Part shown: piece by piece, positions 1-8,702 of the stretch
How positions within the stretch are numbered: position 1 is the stretch's first letter
Layout: each line of letters begins with the position of its first letter
Source of the DNA: Bacilli bacterium
GTDB lineage: Bacteria; Bacillota_I; Bacilli_A; ML615J-28; CAG-698
Direction: 5' to 3'
DNA length: 21,666 bases
Assembly (NCBI GenBank): GCA_028693885.1
Contig: JAQUUM010000003.1
Location: 1 to 21,666 of the forward strand
Position numbers and translations under genes: made by a program
The notes under the pieces: model-generated
The model's database searches: none
What the model saw: the letters and a program-made list of their open reading frames with translations, nothing else
What the model was told of the DNA's origin: nothing

Positions 1-2262
1 GAAGAAAAAGTAACCGGTGAAATAGTAAAGATAAAACATTATAAAGAAGAAACGGGATTTGGTGCAGTTGTCATCAAAATCGATTTCGAGAAAGAAGCAA
101 CAAAGGTTTTAAAAAACATGCTTTTTTCAAATACACTAACTGTAGTTGGTGTATTTTCAAGAACTCCTCGAGTTCATGAGGAGTATACTTTTTCAGGTTT
201 TTTTGAAACTAATCAGTATGGTTATCAATTTAAAATGAAGAGTTATGAAATAAATAATGAAGCTACTGAGGAGTATATTGTTGCTTATTTATCAAGCGAT
301 TTTTTCCCTGGAGTTGGTAAAACTACAGCCTCTAAAATCTATCAAGAATTGGGAAAAGATTGTATAAGTGAAATTATTAAGAATCAAAAAGTTTTAAACG
401 ATATAAAAGGTGTTACTCCAAAACAAAGAGATACAATTTATAAAACATTAATTTCAAATGATTTATATCAAAAAGCGATTTTAGAATTAATTGGTTTTGG
501 ATTAAGTGTTACTTGGAGTAAAAGGTTATATGATAATTTGGGGGCTGATGCTGCTATAACAATTAGAAAAAATCCTTATTTGTTAATAGATTTAGTTGAT
601 GGAATTGGTTTTAAAAGAGCTGATGAAATAGCTTTGAAAAACAATATACAAAAGAATAGCCCTTTAAGAATTAAAGCTTTTCTTTTATTTTTAATTAATA
701 CATCTATTAGAAATAAAGGGGATACTTATTTAGACAAAATAAAATTAGATGAATATGTTTTAACTGAAATTAACAAAGGTGAGGAAGAAGAAGTATTAAG
801 CACTTTTGATCTTCATAAATTCTATACTGATTTAGAACAAGAAAATAAGATTAGATTTTTGCGTGGTAGAGTTTATGAAATGAGTTTATTTCAAGCAGAA
901 AAGAAGATTGCTGATAAAATCTTTGATTTATTAAATGAAAAATTAGAGATTAAAAAAGAAGAAATAGTAATGGCTTTAGACATAGTAAAAAACGATATTA
1001 AAATTGAATATAACTATAAACAAAATAAAGCCATTATTAATGCACTTAGTGAAAAGATTACGATTATTACAGGAGGTCCTGGTACTGGTAAATCTACTAT
1101 AATTCAAGGTATTATTAAAACTTATTTAGAATTAAATAAATTTGATAAAAATGTTTTAGATAAAATTGCTTTGCTTGCACCAACAGGAAGAGCTGCCCAA
1201 AGGTTAAAAGAGGTTACTGGTTTTAATGCTTCTACAATCCATAGATTTTTAGGATATGAAGGTGGTACAAGATATCGCTTTAGTAAAGACAATCCAGTTT
1301 TTGTTGATCTAGTTATAGTTGATGAATTTTCAATGGTTGATACCTTATTAGCTGAAAAACTATTTGAATGTGTTAGTCCTAATGCTTGCTTTGTTTTAGT
1401 TGGAGATGTTGATCAATTGCCATCTGTTGGTCCTGGTCAAATACTAGCTGATTTTATTTTATCAAGTGAAATTACAACAACTCACCTAGAAGAAATTCAC
1501 CGTCAAGCAAGTGACTCTAGTATTATTAGTTTAGCACATAGTATTAATAATGGTAATTTACCTGAAGGTATTTTAGATTCAAAAGAAGATAGTGCATTTT
1601 TTCAGGTTGAAGATACTTCAGTTATTAATAATGTTATTAATATAATCGAGAAAGCTTTGGAAAAACAATATAATTTGATTAACAACATTCAAGTATTGAT
1701 TCCTTTTTATAAAGGTGATTTAGGGATAAATTCTTTTAATGAAAAACTTCAAGAAAGATTTAATCCAGTAATTGACAATCAAGAAATTAAACATTATTCA
1801 AGAAAGTTTAGAGTTAATGATAAAGTCATTCAATTAGTTAATCGAACTGAAAAAAAAGTGATGAATGGTGATATAGGTTTTGTATATAGATTAATCGAAG
1901 AAGACAACCAATATAAAGGTTTAGAAATAAATTTTGATAATAATATTGTTAGTTATAAAATTGATGAATTAGAAGATATTACGCATGCTTATGCGATATC
2001 TATTCATAAGGCTCAGGGGAGTGAATTTGATTTAGTTATTATTCCTTTTTCTTTTAAATACTATAATATGCTTAAAAGAAAACTAATTTATACAGCAGTT
2101 ACTAGGGCGAAAAAGTCTTTAGTAATGATTGGAGACATTAAAGCTTTTAGTATGGGGATTAGAAATATAGAAGAAACCAGAAAGACGGCTTTGTTGGAAA
2201 GAATAAAAGAAGTTTTTGAGAAAAGAATTGAAAGAAAAAAAAATCCTTGGGATTTTCTATAG
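1..2262 (+). CDS. recD2: ATP-dependent DNA helicase RecD2, 5'-partial
   Basis: A superfamily 1B 5'-3' DNA helicase of the RecD2/YrrC type, acting in DNA repair and replication-fork maintenance without RecBC. The reading frame is open from base 1 and encodes the start of the usual N-terminal domain (EETGFGAVVIK at residues 16-26 of the visible part), so the ATG at 118 is internal and only a few residues are missing. Residues are numbered from base 1. After helix-hairpin-helix segments (FFPGVGKTTASKIY, VDGIGFKRADEIA) come Walker A GGPGTGKST at 358-366, Walker B VDEFSM with D441-E442, motif III GDVDQLPSVGPGQ, EIHRQ, the UvrD-like C-terminal HAYAISIHKAQGSEFD and motif VI YTAVTRAKK. About 753 residues are visible, the normal family length. 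No terminator is visible before the next gene, which has its own promoter. Family assignment is firm. Confidence 0.96.
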   Translation, partial: EEKVTGEIVKIKHYKEETGFGAVVIKIDFEKEATKVLKNMLFSNTLTVVGVFSRTPRVHEEYTFSGFFETNQYGYQFKMKSYEINNEATEEYIVAYLSSDFFPGVGKTTASKIYQELGKDCISEIIKNQKVLNDIKGVTPKQRDTIYKTLISNDLYQKAILELIGFGLSVTWSKRLYDNLGADAAITIRKNPYLLIDLVDGIGFKRADEIALKNNIQKNSPLRIKAFLLFLINTSIRNKGDTYLDKIKLDEYVLTEINKGEEEEVLSTFDLHKFYTDLEQENKIRFLRGRVYEMSLFQAEKKIADKIFDLLNEKLEIKKEEIVMALDIVKNDIKIEYNYKQNKAIINALSEKITIITGGPGTGKSTIIQGIIKTYLELNKFDKNVLDKIALLAPTGRAAQRLKEVTGFNASTIHRFLGYEGGTRYRFSKDNPVFVDLVIVDEFSMVDTLLAEKLFECVSPNACFVLVGDVDQLPSVGPGQILADFILSSEITTTHLEEIHRQASDSSIISLAHSINNGNLPEGILDSKEDSAFFQVEDTSVINNVINIIEKALEKQYNLINNIQVLIPFYKGDLGINSFNEKLQERFNPVIDNQEIKHYSRKFRVNDKVIQLVNRTEKKVMNGDIGFVYRLIEEDNQYKGLEINFDNNIVSYKIDELEDITHAYAISIHKAQGSEFDLVIIPFSFKYYNMLKRKLIYTAVTRAKKSLVMIGDIKAFSMGIRNIEETRKTALLERIKEVFEKRIERKKNPWDFL

Positions 2263-2283
2263 AGTAAAATGATTTTTAATAAC

Positions 2284-2312
2284 TTGTAAAAACATGCTAA
2301 ATATGGTAAAAT
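2284..2312 (+). promoter_or_regulatory. Predicted promoter of the 71-residue repeat protein gene
   Basis: TTGTAA at 2284-2289, a 17-bp spacer, and TAAAAT at 2307-2312 preceded by TGG, which gives an extended -10 (TGGTAAAAT). The start codon at 2339 follows an AAAGGTGA ribosome site at 2327-2334. It was found by eye, but spacing and extended -10 are both good. Confidence 0.55.
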
Positions 2313-2338
2313 AAGATATATTATTTAAAGGTGAAAGT

Positions 2339-4510
2339 ATGGAAAAATTAGATCAAGAGATTTTACAATTATATCTAAAACAAGAAACAATTAATTTCTT
2401 TCCGAAAACTAGTCTTACGGTTAGATACTTAGATCAAATCAAAGAACTTAATGAATATTATAATTCTTTATCAGAAGATGATAAAGAATCTATTAGTAAT
2501 CAAAACATTCTTGAAAAATTGTTAGAGTTAAGGGAAAAGATTTTAGGGGAGTATAATTTAATTGAAAGCAAAGAAGAAGCCTTAAAGTTTGATGAAAAGA
2601 TTTTAGAATGTAGAGATGCAAAAAGTACTAATCATACTTGGTTTTATCGTGTTAGAAAATTAGCTGCGGATTATGATAAATTAGAAGATAGTGTTAAAAA
2701 AATGTGTATTAATAAGTGGATTATTGATTCAATGCTTAAAGAGATAAGCGACTATGAAAAAAGTGTGGCTTTTGATCAACTTAAAAAAGAAGCAGTTGTT
2801 TTTGACAAAAGAATTTTAGATTTAAAAAAGAATAAAAATGATTCTCTAGATTGGGTAGAAAATGTTAAAGAAACAATTGAAGACTTTGAGGTTTTAGCTT
2901 TGCCTGTTAAAGAGTTGTTAGAAAAAAATTCAATTTTAATTACTTTAAGACAAGAAGCATTTGAGTTTGAAGAACGTATTAATAATAAAGAGTTTTTAAA
3001 AGCAGCAAATGCTTTTGATAATAAAATAGCTGAACTTCAAAAAAATAAAGTTTGGACTCTAGATTGGTATCAAGAAGTTCAAGAATTAGAATCTGAATAT
3101 AAATATTTAAAAGCTGAAGTAAAAAACTTGCTTAAAAAAGAAGGTGTATTACTTACTTTGAAGCAAGAAGCTATTGAAGTATATGAATCTTTTAAAATGG
3201 AAAACATAAAAGATGAGGCCTTAAAGTTTGATGATTCAATTAAAGCATTAGAAAAAAATAAAAAACCTAATATTGAATGGGCTAATCAAGTTATTGATTT
3301 AGATAGAGAATTTAGTTCTCTTGAAAGTTTAGAAAAAGATGTTATTAAACAAGTAGCAACTCTTGCAACTTTAAAGCAAGAAGCTTTAGAAGTAATTGAT
3401 AAGTTTAAGAAAAACGATTATTACATGATGGCTAATGAATTTGATACTGCCGTTTTAACACTAGATAAAAACAGAGCTTTGACTTCTTCTTGGGCAAGTG
3501 CAGTTGTTGCTTTAGAAGAAAAATATAACAGTTTTGAAAATATAGCTAAAAATTTAGTTAAAGAATATGGGAAACTGATTAATTTAAAGCAAGAAGCAAT
3601 TTCAATTAAAAGCAGAATAAAATTTGGTGAAAAGAATGAGATTGCGATGAAGTTTGATGATAAAGTAAGTGATACTTTAAAAAACAAAACTTCTTCAGAG
3701 GAATGGATAAAAGAAGTAGAAGATTTAGAAATAGAATATAATAGTTTAGATGAAAGTATAAAAGAGTTAGTTACCAAAGCATTGGTTTTATCAGAGTTGA
3801 AAAATCAAGCTCGTGAAGTAAAACATCTTTTAGATTTTTATAAGACTAAAGCAACTGCCATTACATTTGATCAAAAGCTGATTAAATGTAAAGAACATAA
3901 AAGTTTTTCACTTGAATGGTATGAAGAGGTCATGGCTTTAGAAAAAGAATATAAAGCTTTAAGTTTAATAGTTAAAGAAGTCCTAGATAATAAAGGAATG
4001 ATTGAAACATTAAAACATGATGCTTTTGAAATTAGAAAACAAATTTTTGATAATAACTATAAACAAATTGCTAATGAAATTGATAATAAGATTACTAATT
4101 GTGAGAAACGTTATCAAAAAACTGAAGAATGGATAAAAGAAGTAGAAGAACTTAAAAAAATGTTTGATGGATTGAGTTTAGAAATTAAAGCTTTTTGTAC
4201 AAAAACTAAATTGCTTGATTTTTTAATAGAAGAAACAAAAATTATTAAGAAAGCAAAAGCAATTGCGGTTTTAGAAAATAAAGCTAGTGTACTTGATAAT
4301 GAAATAATTGCTTTGTGTGATAAAGTTTCAAAAGAAGAACCTTTGTATAAACAAATGTTACACATGCAAGATGTATTAGAAAGTACTGCTAAAGAAGTAT
4401 TAGATTATTTAGTTAATAAAAAAATATTTGAAACCACTTTAGTGAAAAGTTTTAAATTCAATCGTAAAAAAGAAAAAAACGAAGCTAAAAGAAATAAAAA
4501 GAATAACTAA
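2339..4510 (+). CDS. Uncharacterised cytoplasmic protein of ten tandem 71-residue repeats
   Basis: I do not recognise a named family. The 723-residue protein is almost wholly made of tandem units. Units 2 to 9 (residues 81-648) are each exactly 71 residues with no gaps; a diverged unit 1 fits residues 10-80 and a last, diverged unit runs from 649 into a basic lysine-rich tail. Position by position, most units have Ala at 1, Phe-Asp at 4-5, Trp at 21 (units 2-9; Tyr in unit 1, Leu in unit 10), Val at 25, Tyr or Phe near 32, Lys at 40, and Leu-Lys-Gln-Glu-Ala around 52-56. Heavy Lys/Glu/Leu content and almost no proline suggest alpha-helical bundles in a long rod. There is no signal peptide, lipobox or membrane segment, so it is probably cytoplasmic. 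It is a single-gene unit with its own promoter and terminator. A structural, scaffolding or DNA/RNA-associated role is possible, but nothing in the sequence decides it. Confidence 0.85.
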   Translation: MEKLDQEILQLYLKQETINFFPKTSLTVRYLDQIKELNEYYNSLSEDDKESISNQNILEKLLELREKILGEYNLIESKEEALKFDEKILECRDAKSTNHTWFYRVRKLAADYDKLEDSVKKMCINKWIIDSMLKEISDYEKSVAFDQLKKEAVVFDKRILDLKKNKNDSLDWVENVKETIEDFEVLALPVKELLEKNSILITLRQEAFEFEERINNKEFLKAANAFDNKIAELQKNKVWTLDWYQEVQELESEYKYLKAEVKNLLKKEGVLLTLKQEAIEVYESFKMENIKDEALKFDDSIKALEKNKKPNIEWANQVIDLDREFSSLESLEKDVIKQVATLATLKQEALEVIDKFKKNDYYMMANEFDTAVLTLDKNRALTSSWASAVVALEEKYNSFENIAKNLVKEYGKLINLKQEAISIKSRIKFGEKNEIAMKFDDKVSDTLKNKTSSEEWIKEVEDLEIEYNSLDESIKELVTKALVLSELKNQAREVKHLLDFYKTKATAITFDQKLIKCKEHKSFSLEWYEEVMALEKEYKALSLIVKEVLDNKGMIETLKHDAFEIRKQIFDNNYKQIANEIDNKITNCEKRYQKTEEWIKEVEELKKMFDGLSLEIKAFCTKTKLLDFLIEETKIIKKAKAIAVLENKASVLDNEIIALCDKVSKEEPLYKQMLHMQDVLESTAKEVLDYLVNKKIFETTLVKSFKFNRKKEKNEAKRNKKNN
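2579..4282 (+). repeat. Eight in-frame 213-bp tandem coding repeats
   Basis: Eight consecutive units of exactly 213 bp (71 codons) begin at 2579, 2792, 3005, 3218, 3431, 3644, 3857 and 4070. Each starts with a codon for Ala followed two codons later by Phe-Asp or Ile-Asp, and each has TGG (Trp) as codon 21. The DNA of the units has diverged strongly, so the repetition is clear at protein level only, which implies old duplications kept by selection. Confidence 0.88.
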
Positions 4511-4512
4511 TC

Positions 4513-4549
4513 AAAAAAGCGTCTATTTAATTTAAATAGATGCTTTTTA
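4513..4549 (+). terminator. Rho-independent terminator after the repeat protein gene
   Basis: Inverted repeat AAAAAGCGTCTATTTA / TAAATAGATGCTTTTT with one G-T pair and a two-base centre, ending in a T run. The A run on the left makes it plausible in both directions. Confidence 0.8.
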
Positions 4550-4610
4550 AAATAGAAAATTAAAGTAAAAAAAAGTAGAAATATTAATATATATATGAGA
4601 GGTAAGTTTT

Positions 4611-5144
4611 ATGAAAAGAAAAATTATAATTGCTTTAGTAATAGTTGTTGCATTAGTAGGCGTTGTTGTTAAAAATATTATAGATTCAAATGATGATATT
4701 ATTGTTGAGAGTGAAACAACATTACTTGAAAATCCTTTATCTAACAAAGTTTTAGTTGAGATAAGAGGGGCTGTTAAATATCCTAATATTTATGAAGTTG
4801 ATAGTGAATATAGAGTTGATGATATTATTAATTTAGCTGGTGGATTGACTCAAGAGGCTAATATTAGTGAAATTAATCGATTAGAAAAAGTTTATGATTC
4901 AATGTTAATTCAAATAAGTGAGAATAGTGTATCAGAGTTAAGTAGTGTCGTAACTAATAAAATCTCACTTAATACAGCTTCACTTCAAGAACTAATGACT
5001 TTAACTGGAATTGGAGAAGCCAAGGCTTTAGCAATAATTAGTTATAGAAACCAAAAGAAATTTTCAAATATTGAGGAAGTTAAAAATGTTAGTGGAATTT
5101 CCGAAACTATATTTTCTAAAATTAAAGATAATATCTGTATATGA
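4611..5144 (+). CDS. comEA: ComEA, membrane-anchored DNA receptor for competence
   Basis: Binds incoming double-stranded DNA at the outer face of the membrane and passes it to the ComEC channel during natural transformation. The 177 residues show the standard order: an N-terminal membrane anchor (about residues 4-22), an SLBB domain (about 46-103, VLVEIRGAVKYPNIYEV then AGGLTQEANI), and a C-terminal double helix-hairpin-helix DNA-binding domain (about 119-177, SLNTASLQELMTLTGIG, then VKNVSGI). The ATG at 4611 follows GAGAGG at 4597-4602. The gene ends in TGA inside the beginning of comEC. In Bacillus subtilis comEB (a dCMP deaminase) lies between comEA and comEC; here it is absent. The presence of comEA and comEC alone does not prove that the organism is competent, because pilus and ComF genes are not in view. 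Confidence 0.94.
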   Translation: MKRKIIIALVIVVALVGVVVKNIIDSNDDIIVESETTLLENPLSNKVLVEIRGAVKYPNIYEVDSEYRVDDIINLAGGLTQEANISEINRLEKVYDSMLIQISENSVSELSSVVTNKISLNTASLQELMTLTGIGEAKALAIISYRNQKKFSNIEEVKNVSGISETIFSKIKDNICI

Positions 5145-7254
5145 TTATTTAAAAAACAATTTCTTTATTTTAGTAATGGGGATAGTTTTTTTAGCCCTTA
5201 GTCTTAACTGCTATTATTTTTTCATTCTTTATTTCTTTTATGTTTATTTTTTATACTCTAAATATAAAATTATATTTAGAGTATTTTTGTTTGTTAGTGT
5301 GGTGTTTGGATTTAGTTTTTTTATTTATAATCATTTATACAAAGTAACTGAAATAGAAGAAATCCAAGGGATTGTTATTGAGATTAAAGAAAAAGATAGT
5401 TATAACCAAATTTTAGTTAAGAGCTACTTTAAAAAGTATTATGTTTATGATAGTGATAAATCGCCTTATAGATTAGGCGCTAAGATATTAGTTAAAGGTG
5501 AAAATGTAAAAATTAAAAAGAACCAAATAGCAATGGCTTTTAATTATCAGGAATATTTAATTCATCAAAAGATAGTTGGTGTTATTAAGGCAAGTAGTAT
5601 CAAAGTATTAAGTAACAATCTGTCAATTTTGGTTGTTAAAGAAAAAGTTAACGAATATATCAATAATAATTTTGATGATGAAAACTTAATGTTTTTAAGA
5701 GCTGTAATTTTAGGTGATGATACTCTTATAACAAGCGAAGCACAAGAAGGTATTAGAATAAACGGTATTTCACATTTGTTTGCAATATCGGGGCTTCATA
5801 TTGGATTGTTAGTTATTATAATTAATTATTTATTAAAAAAGATAAAACTAGAAGAAAATAAAATTAATTTATTAATTAGTATTTTTTTATTTTTATATTT
5901 AATAGTTACTTCTTTTGCAGCCTCTATATTAAGAGCTTCTTTGATGTGGTTTTTGTTTTTTATAAATAAAAAATATAATTTAAAATTAAAAAGTTTAGAT
6001 GTTGTATCAATTATATTTCTAATACTTGTATGTATTAATCCTTTTTATATTTATAATTCTGGTTTTATCTTGAGTTTTTTAGTAACTTTTACTATTGTAT
6101 TACTTAATCCTCTTATCAAAGATAAATCAAATGTGATTCAAATTTTATATATAAGTATTGCTAGTCAAATAGTTACACTACCAATAATTATTAATTTTAA
6201 TATGGAAATAAATATAGTTTCTTTTTTAAGTAATGTATTATATATTAATTTATTTTCTATTGTTTTACCAATTTCATTTTTGGTTTTAATATTTCCTTTT
6301 TTAAATTCAATTTATAATTATCTAATTGTTGGATTTTTTAAATTGGTCGATTTTAGTAGTTATATAAATATAGGATTAAAACTACCATATTTTAATATAA
6401 ATATGACTTTTATCTATTATGCATTGATAGCATTTATATGTGTGTTTTATTTTAATAAAACTATAAGGAACTATTTAAGTTTATTAATAATACTTTTCGT
6501 TTTAGCAATTACTAATATTAGTAGTTTTAATGTTTCTAAAGAAATATATTTTTTTTCACTTTATAATGGAGAAGCTATTTTACTAACTGACAGTTTCAAT
6601 CAAGCAAATTGTTTGATTGATACAGGTGATGGTAAAAACAACGAGGTTAGTAATTATCTTAAAAGAAAAGGTGTAAAAAAATTAGATTATTTAATATTAA
6701 CACATAATCATTTAGATCATAATGGTGAAGCACAAGAAATAATAAACAATTTTAAAGTTAGAAATGTTGTAGTAAGTATTTATGATGAAAGTCATTTTGC
6801 ATATTTAAATAATACTATAAAAGTTCAAGCAAATGATGTGCTTGAAAAAGGAAACTTAAGACTTGAAGTTTTAGCACCTTTGATTAAATCAAATGATGAA
6901 AATGATAATAGTATTGTTTTAAGAGTTTTTTTTGGAGAATATTATTTTTTGTTTTTAGCAGATGCAAGTAGTATTGTAATAGAAAAAATTGTTAATAATA
7001 ATTTAAAAGCAGATATAATAAAAGTAGCTCATCATGGCAGCAAAACTTCTCTTTCATATAAAACTTTGGATATATTAAAACCTAAGGTGGCGATTATTCA
7101 AACGGGGGAAATTAAGCATTTTGGTTTTCCTGATAAAGAAGTGATTGCATCGCTAAATTACTATAATATAAAAATATATAGAACTGATTTAGATTATTCG
7201 ATAAAATATCAATATCTCTTTAATAAAAGTTATTTTACTAAAGAGAATCTTTGA
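5086..7254 (+). CDS. comEC: ComEC, DNA uptake channel with metallo-beta-lactamase domain
   Basis: Polytopic membrane channel that carries single-stranded DNA into the cell in transformation. N-terminal hydrophobic segments are followed by a soluble OB-like part (about residues 90-175), the Competence-domain membrane core (FLRAVILGDDTLI, HLFAISGLHIGLLV) with many membrane helices, and a C-terminal metallo-beta-lactamase domain with an intact HNHLDH motif (H540-H545), a later LADAS segment and VAHHGSKTS (H649-H650). Those residues suggest an active nuclease domain, as proposed for other ComECs. I chose ATG 5086 because GAGGAAG at 5073-5079 sits six bases upstream; a TTG at 5071 would add five residues and has no clear ribosome site. 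The start lies 59 bases inside comEA, so translation is probably coupled. Length is 722 residues, usual for Firmicutes, and the gene stops at TGA. Confidence 0.93.
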   Translation: MLVEFPKLYFLKLKIISVYDYLKNNFFILVMGIVFLALSLNCYYFFILYFFYVYFLYSKYKIIFRVFLFVSVVFGFSFFIYNHLYKVTEIEEIQGIVIEIKEKDSYNQILVKSYFKKYYVYDSDKSPYRLGAKILVKGENVKIKKNQIAMAFNYQEYLIHQKIVGVIKASSIKVLSNNLSILVVKEKVNEYINNNFDDENLMFLRAVILGDDTLITSEAQEGIRINGISHLFAISGLHIGLLVIIINYLLKKIKLEENKINLLISIFLFLYLIVTSFAASILRASLMWFLFFINKKYNLKLKSLDVVSIIFLILVCINPFYIYNSGFILSFLVTFTIVLLNPLIKDKSNVIQILYISIASQIVTLPIIINFNMEINIVSFLSNVLYINLFSIVLPISFLVLIFPFLNSIYNYLIVGFFKLVDFSSYINIGLKLPYFNINMTFIYYALIAFICVFYFNKTIRNYLSLLIILFVLAITNISSFNVSKEIYFFSLYNGEAILLTDSFNQANCLIDTGDGKNNEVSNYLKRKGVKKLDYLILTHNHLDHNGEAQEIINNFKVRNVVVSIYDESHFAYLNNTIKVQANDVLEKGNLRLEVLAPLIKSNDENDNSIVLRVFFGEYYFLFLADASSIVIEKIVNNNLKADIIKVAHHGSKTSLSYKTLDILKPKVAIIQTGEIKHFGFPDKEVIASLNYYNIKIYRTDLDYSIKYQYLFNKSYFTKENL

Positions 7255-7263
7255 AGATAACAA

Positions 7264-7292
7264 TTGAAAAAAAAGCAATTATTGTATATAAT
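7264..7292 (+). promoter_or_regulatory. Near-consensus promoter of holA
   Basis: TTGAAA at 7264-7269, exactly 17 bp, then TATAAT at 7287-7292. It starts nine bases after the comEC stop, so holA need not depend on the competence transcript. Confidence 0.7.
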
Positions 7293-7322
7293 ATATATAT
7301 AATTATAACAAGGGGATTAAAT

Positions 7323-8300
7323 ATGGCTACAAATATTTTTTTATTTTTAGGAAATGAAAAGTTAATTACTGAAAATAAAATAAACAAAATAATAACAGAT
7401 TCTGGAATTGGTGATATGAATGTTGAAACATATGATTTATCTTTTGATAAAAAGAATGAATCTGAAAATACTAAGATATCAGATGTTATTAATTCTTGTT
7501 TAACACCACCGTTTTTTTCTAGTAAAAAAGCTGTGATTATAAAAAACCCTGTTTTTTTAACAAGCCAGGGTTTGACTGAGAGTGAAAGCAATTTTCTTAT
7601 CAAATATTTAAACAATCCACTTGAATCAACTATTTTAATTTTTAATGCTGTAAATTTAAGACTAGATGATAAGTTAGAAGTTGTTAAAGTTTTAAAAAAA
7701 GTTTGTGAAACTAGAACAACTGAAATTAGTGAAAAAGAGATGTTTGGTTGGTTGACGATGTATCTTAGAAAAATGAATATAGATATTGATGAAGATGCTC
7801 GAAAACTTTTCTTTGAATATGTGGGAAAAGATACGGTAAAAGCTGAAAATGAAGCTTTGAAGTTAATGAGTTATGTTGGTAGTAACTCAAGAGTTTTTGA
7901 AAAAGACATTGAAGCGATTGTTTCTAAAAGTAATGATATTCAATCTTATGAATTAACTAACGCTATAGTTAATGGCCAAACTAAAAAAGCTATTGATAAT
8001 TACTTAACTTTAGTTAAAGGCGGGGTTAAAGGCGATTACATTTTTAATATTATTGCAAATACTATGAAAAGGTTGTTGATTGCTCAAGCAATGATTTTAG
8101 AAAAAGCAAAACAAAAAGAAATTGCTCAAGTATTACAAGTAAGTGAAAATCAAGCCTACTATATTATGCAAAATACTAAAAAAATTTCTAAAGAAAAAAT
8201 AGTGAGTAATATTATACAGTTAGGTGAATTAGATTATAAAATAAAGACAGGTAAATTAGATTTAGATACAGCCATTGAGTATTTAGTTTTCAGAGCATAA
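7323..8300 (+). CDS. holA: DNA polymerase III delta subunit (clamp loader)
   Basis: The delta subunit opens the beta sliding clamp within the clamp-loader complex at the replication fork. The 325-residue product has the family's N-terminal pattern (NIFLFLGNEKLITENKI), the typical LTPPFFSSKKAVIIKNP strand-helix region, and the C-terminal helical collar region (YELTNAIVNGQ, then IANTMKRLLIAQAM). The delta subunit normally lacks a working ATPase site and no Walker A motif is seen here. The frame extends upstream to 7251, but ATG 7323 is preferred because AGGGGA at 7311-7316 lies just upstream and the predicted promoter TATAAT at 7287-7292 would fall inside a longer gene. Position after comEC and facing rpsT is the common Firmicutes order. 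Confidence 0.92.
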   Translation: MATNIFLFLGNEKLITENKINKIITDSGIGDMNVETYDLSFDKKNESENTKISDVINSCLTPPFFSSKKAVIIKNPVFLTSQGLTESESNFLIKYLNNPLESTILIFNAVNLRLDDKLEVVKVLKKVCETRTTEISEKEMFGWLTMYLRKMNIDIDEDARKLFFEYVGKDTVKAENEALKLMSYVGSNSRVFEKDIEAIVSKSNDIQSYELTNAIVNGQTKKAIDNYLTLVKGGVKGDYIFNIIANTMKRLLIAQAMILEKAKQKEIAQVLQVSENQAYYIMQNTKKISKEKIVSNIIQLGELDYKIKTGKLDLDTAIEYLVFRA

Positions 8301-8326
8301 AAAAACACCCTTGTGGGATGTTTTTA
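8300..8326. terminator. Bidirectional terminator between holA and rpsT
   Basis: An A run, ACACCC, loop TTGT, GGGATGT and a T run form a hairpin with one bulged base. Both convergent genes end at its edges; the rpsT stop (8324-8326) overlaps the right flank. Confidence 0.75.
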
Positions 8327-8587
8327 AGCAATAGTATTAATGCTTTTGGCTAAACGAGATTTAACACGACTAACATGGTTCTTATAGAAGATACCTTTTG
8401 CTAAAGCTTTATCTAATTTCTTAGCTGCAAAATTATAAGCTTCTTGAGCTGCTTTTTGATCTTTAGCAGCAACAGCTGTTTCTACGATTTTGATAGCTGT
8501 TTTTACAGAAGATTTAAAAGCTGCATTTGCTAGTCTTTTCTTTTCGTTTGTTAGGTTGCGTTTTGCTTGTTGTTTGATATTTGCCAT
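8324..8587 (-). CDS. rpsT: 30S ribosomal protein S20
   Basis: A small basic protein that binds 16S rRNA early in 30S subunit assembly. The 87 residues start MANIKQQAKRNLTNEKKR and contain the family's KSSVKTAIKI helix, then FAAKKLDKALAKGIFYKNHVSR (given here as KKLDKALAKGIFYKN), ending SRLAKSIN. Length is typical. The start is fixed by a very strong GGAGGTGA site at 8593-8600 on the opposite strand. It is transcribed alone, against its neighbours, from its own promoter, as is usual for rpsT next to holA in Firmicutes. Confidence 0.97.
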   Translation of the reverse strand: MANIKQQAKRNLTNEKKRLANAAFKSSVKTAIKIVETAVAAKDQKAAQEAYNFAAKKLDKALAKGIFYKNHVSRVKSRLAKSINTIA

Positions 8588-8617
8588 TTTAAGTCACCTC
8601 CGAAATTCATACATTTT

Positions 8618-8646
8618 ATTGTAACAAGAAAAATGAAAAAATGCAA
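8618..8646 (-). promoter_or_regulatory. Promoter of rpsT
   Basis: Read on the minus strand: TTGCAT (8641-8646), a 17-bp spacer, and TACAAT (8618-8623) preceded by TGT, an extended -10. The predicted leader is only about 25 bases, so there is no room for a long leader regulating S20. Confidence 0.65.
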
Positions 8647-8702
8647 GAATTATGTAAACTATTTTTTAAAAGAATTTAATCATAAATAAAAGAGGATAAT
8701 TA

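Noticed and set aside
3421..3777. Minus-strand open frames inside the repeat protein gene (also 4114-4365)
   Set aside because: They lie fully opposite a clear coding gene, have low-complexity Ser/Leu/Ile-rich translations produced by the Lys/Glu-rich sense strand, and lack ribosome sites.
2339..4510. Repeat array as a surface adhesin
   Set aside because: No signal peptide, lipobox, membrane anchor or LPXTG-type motif is present.
7238..7615. Minus-strand open frame covering the holA start
   Set aside because: Opposes the holA promoter and the well-conserved holA N-terminus; no family resemblance.
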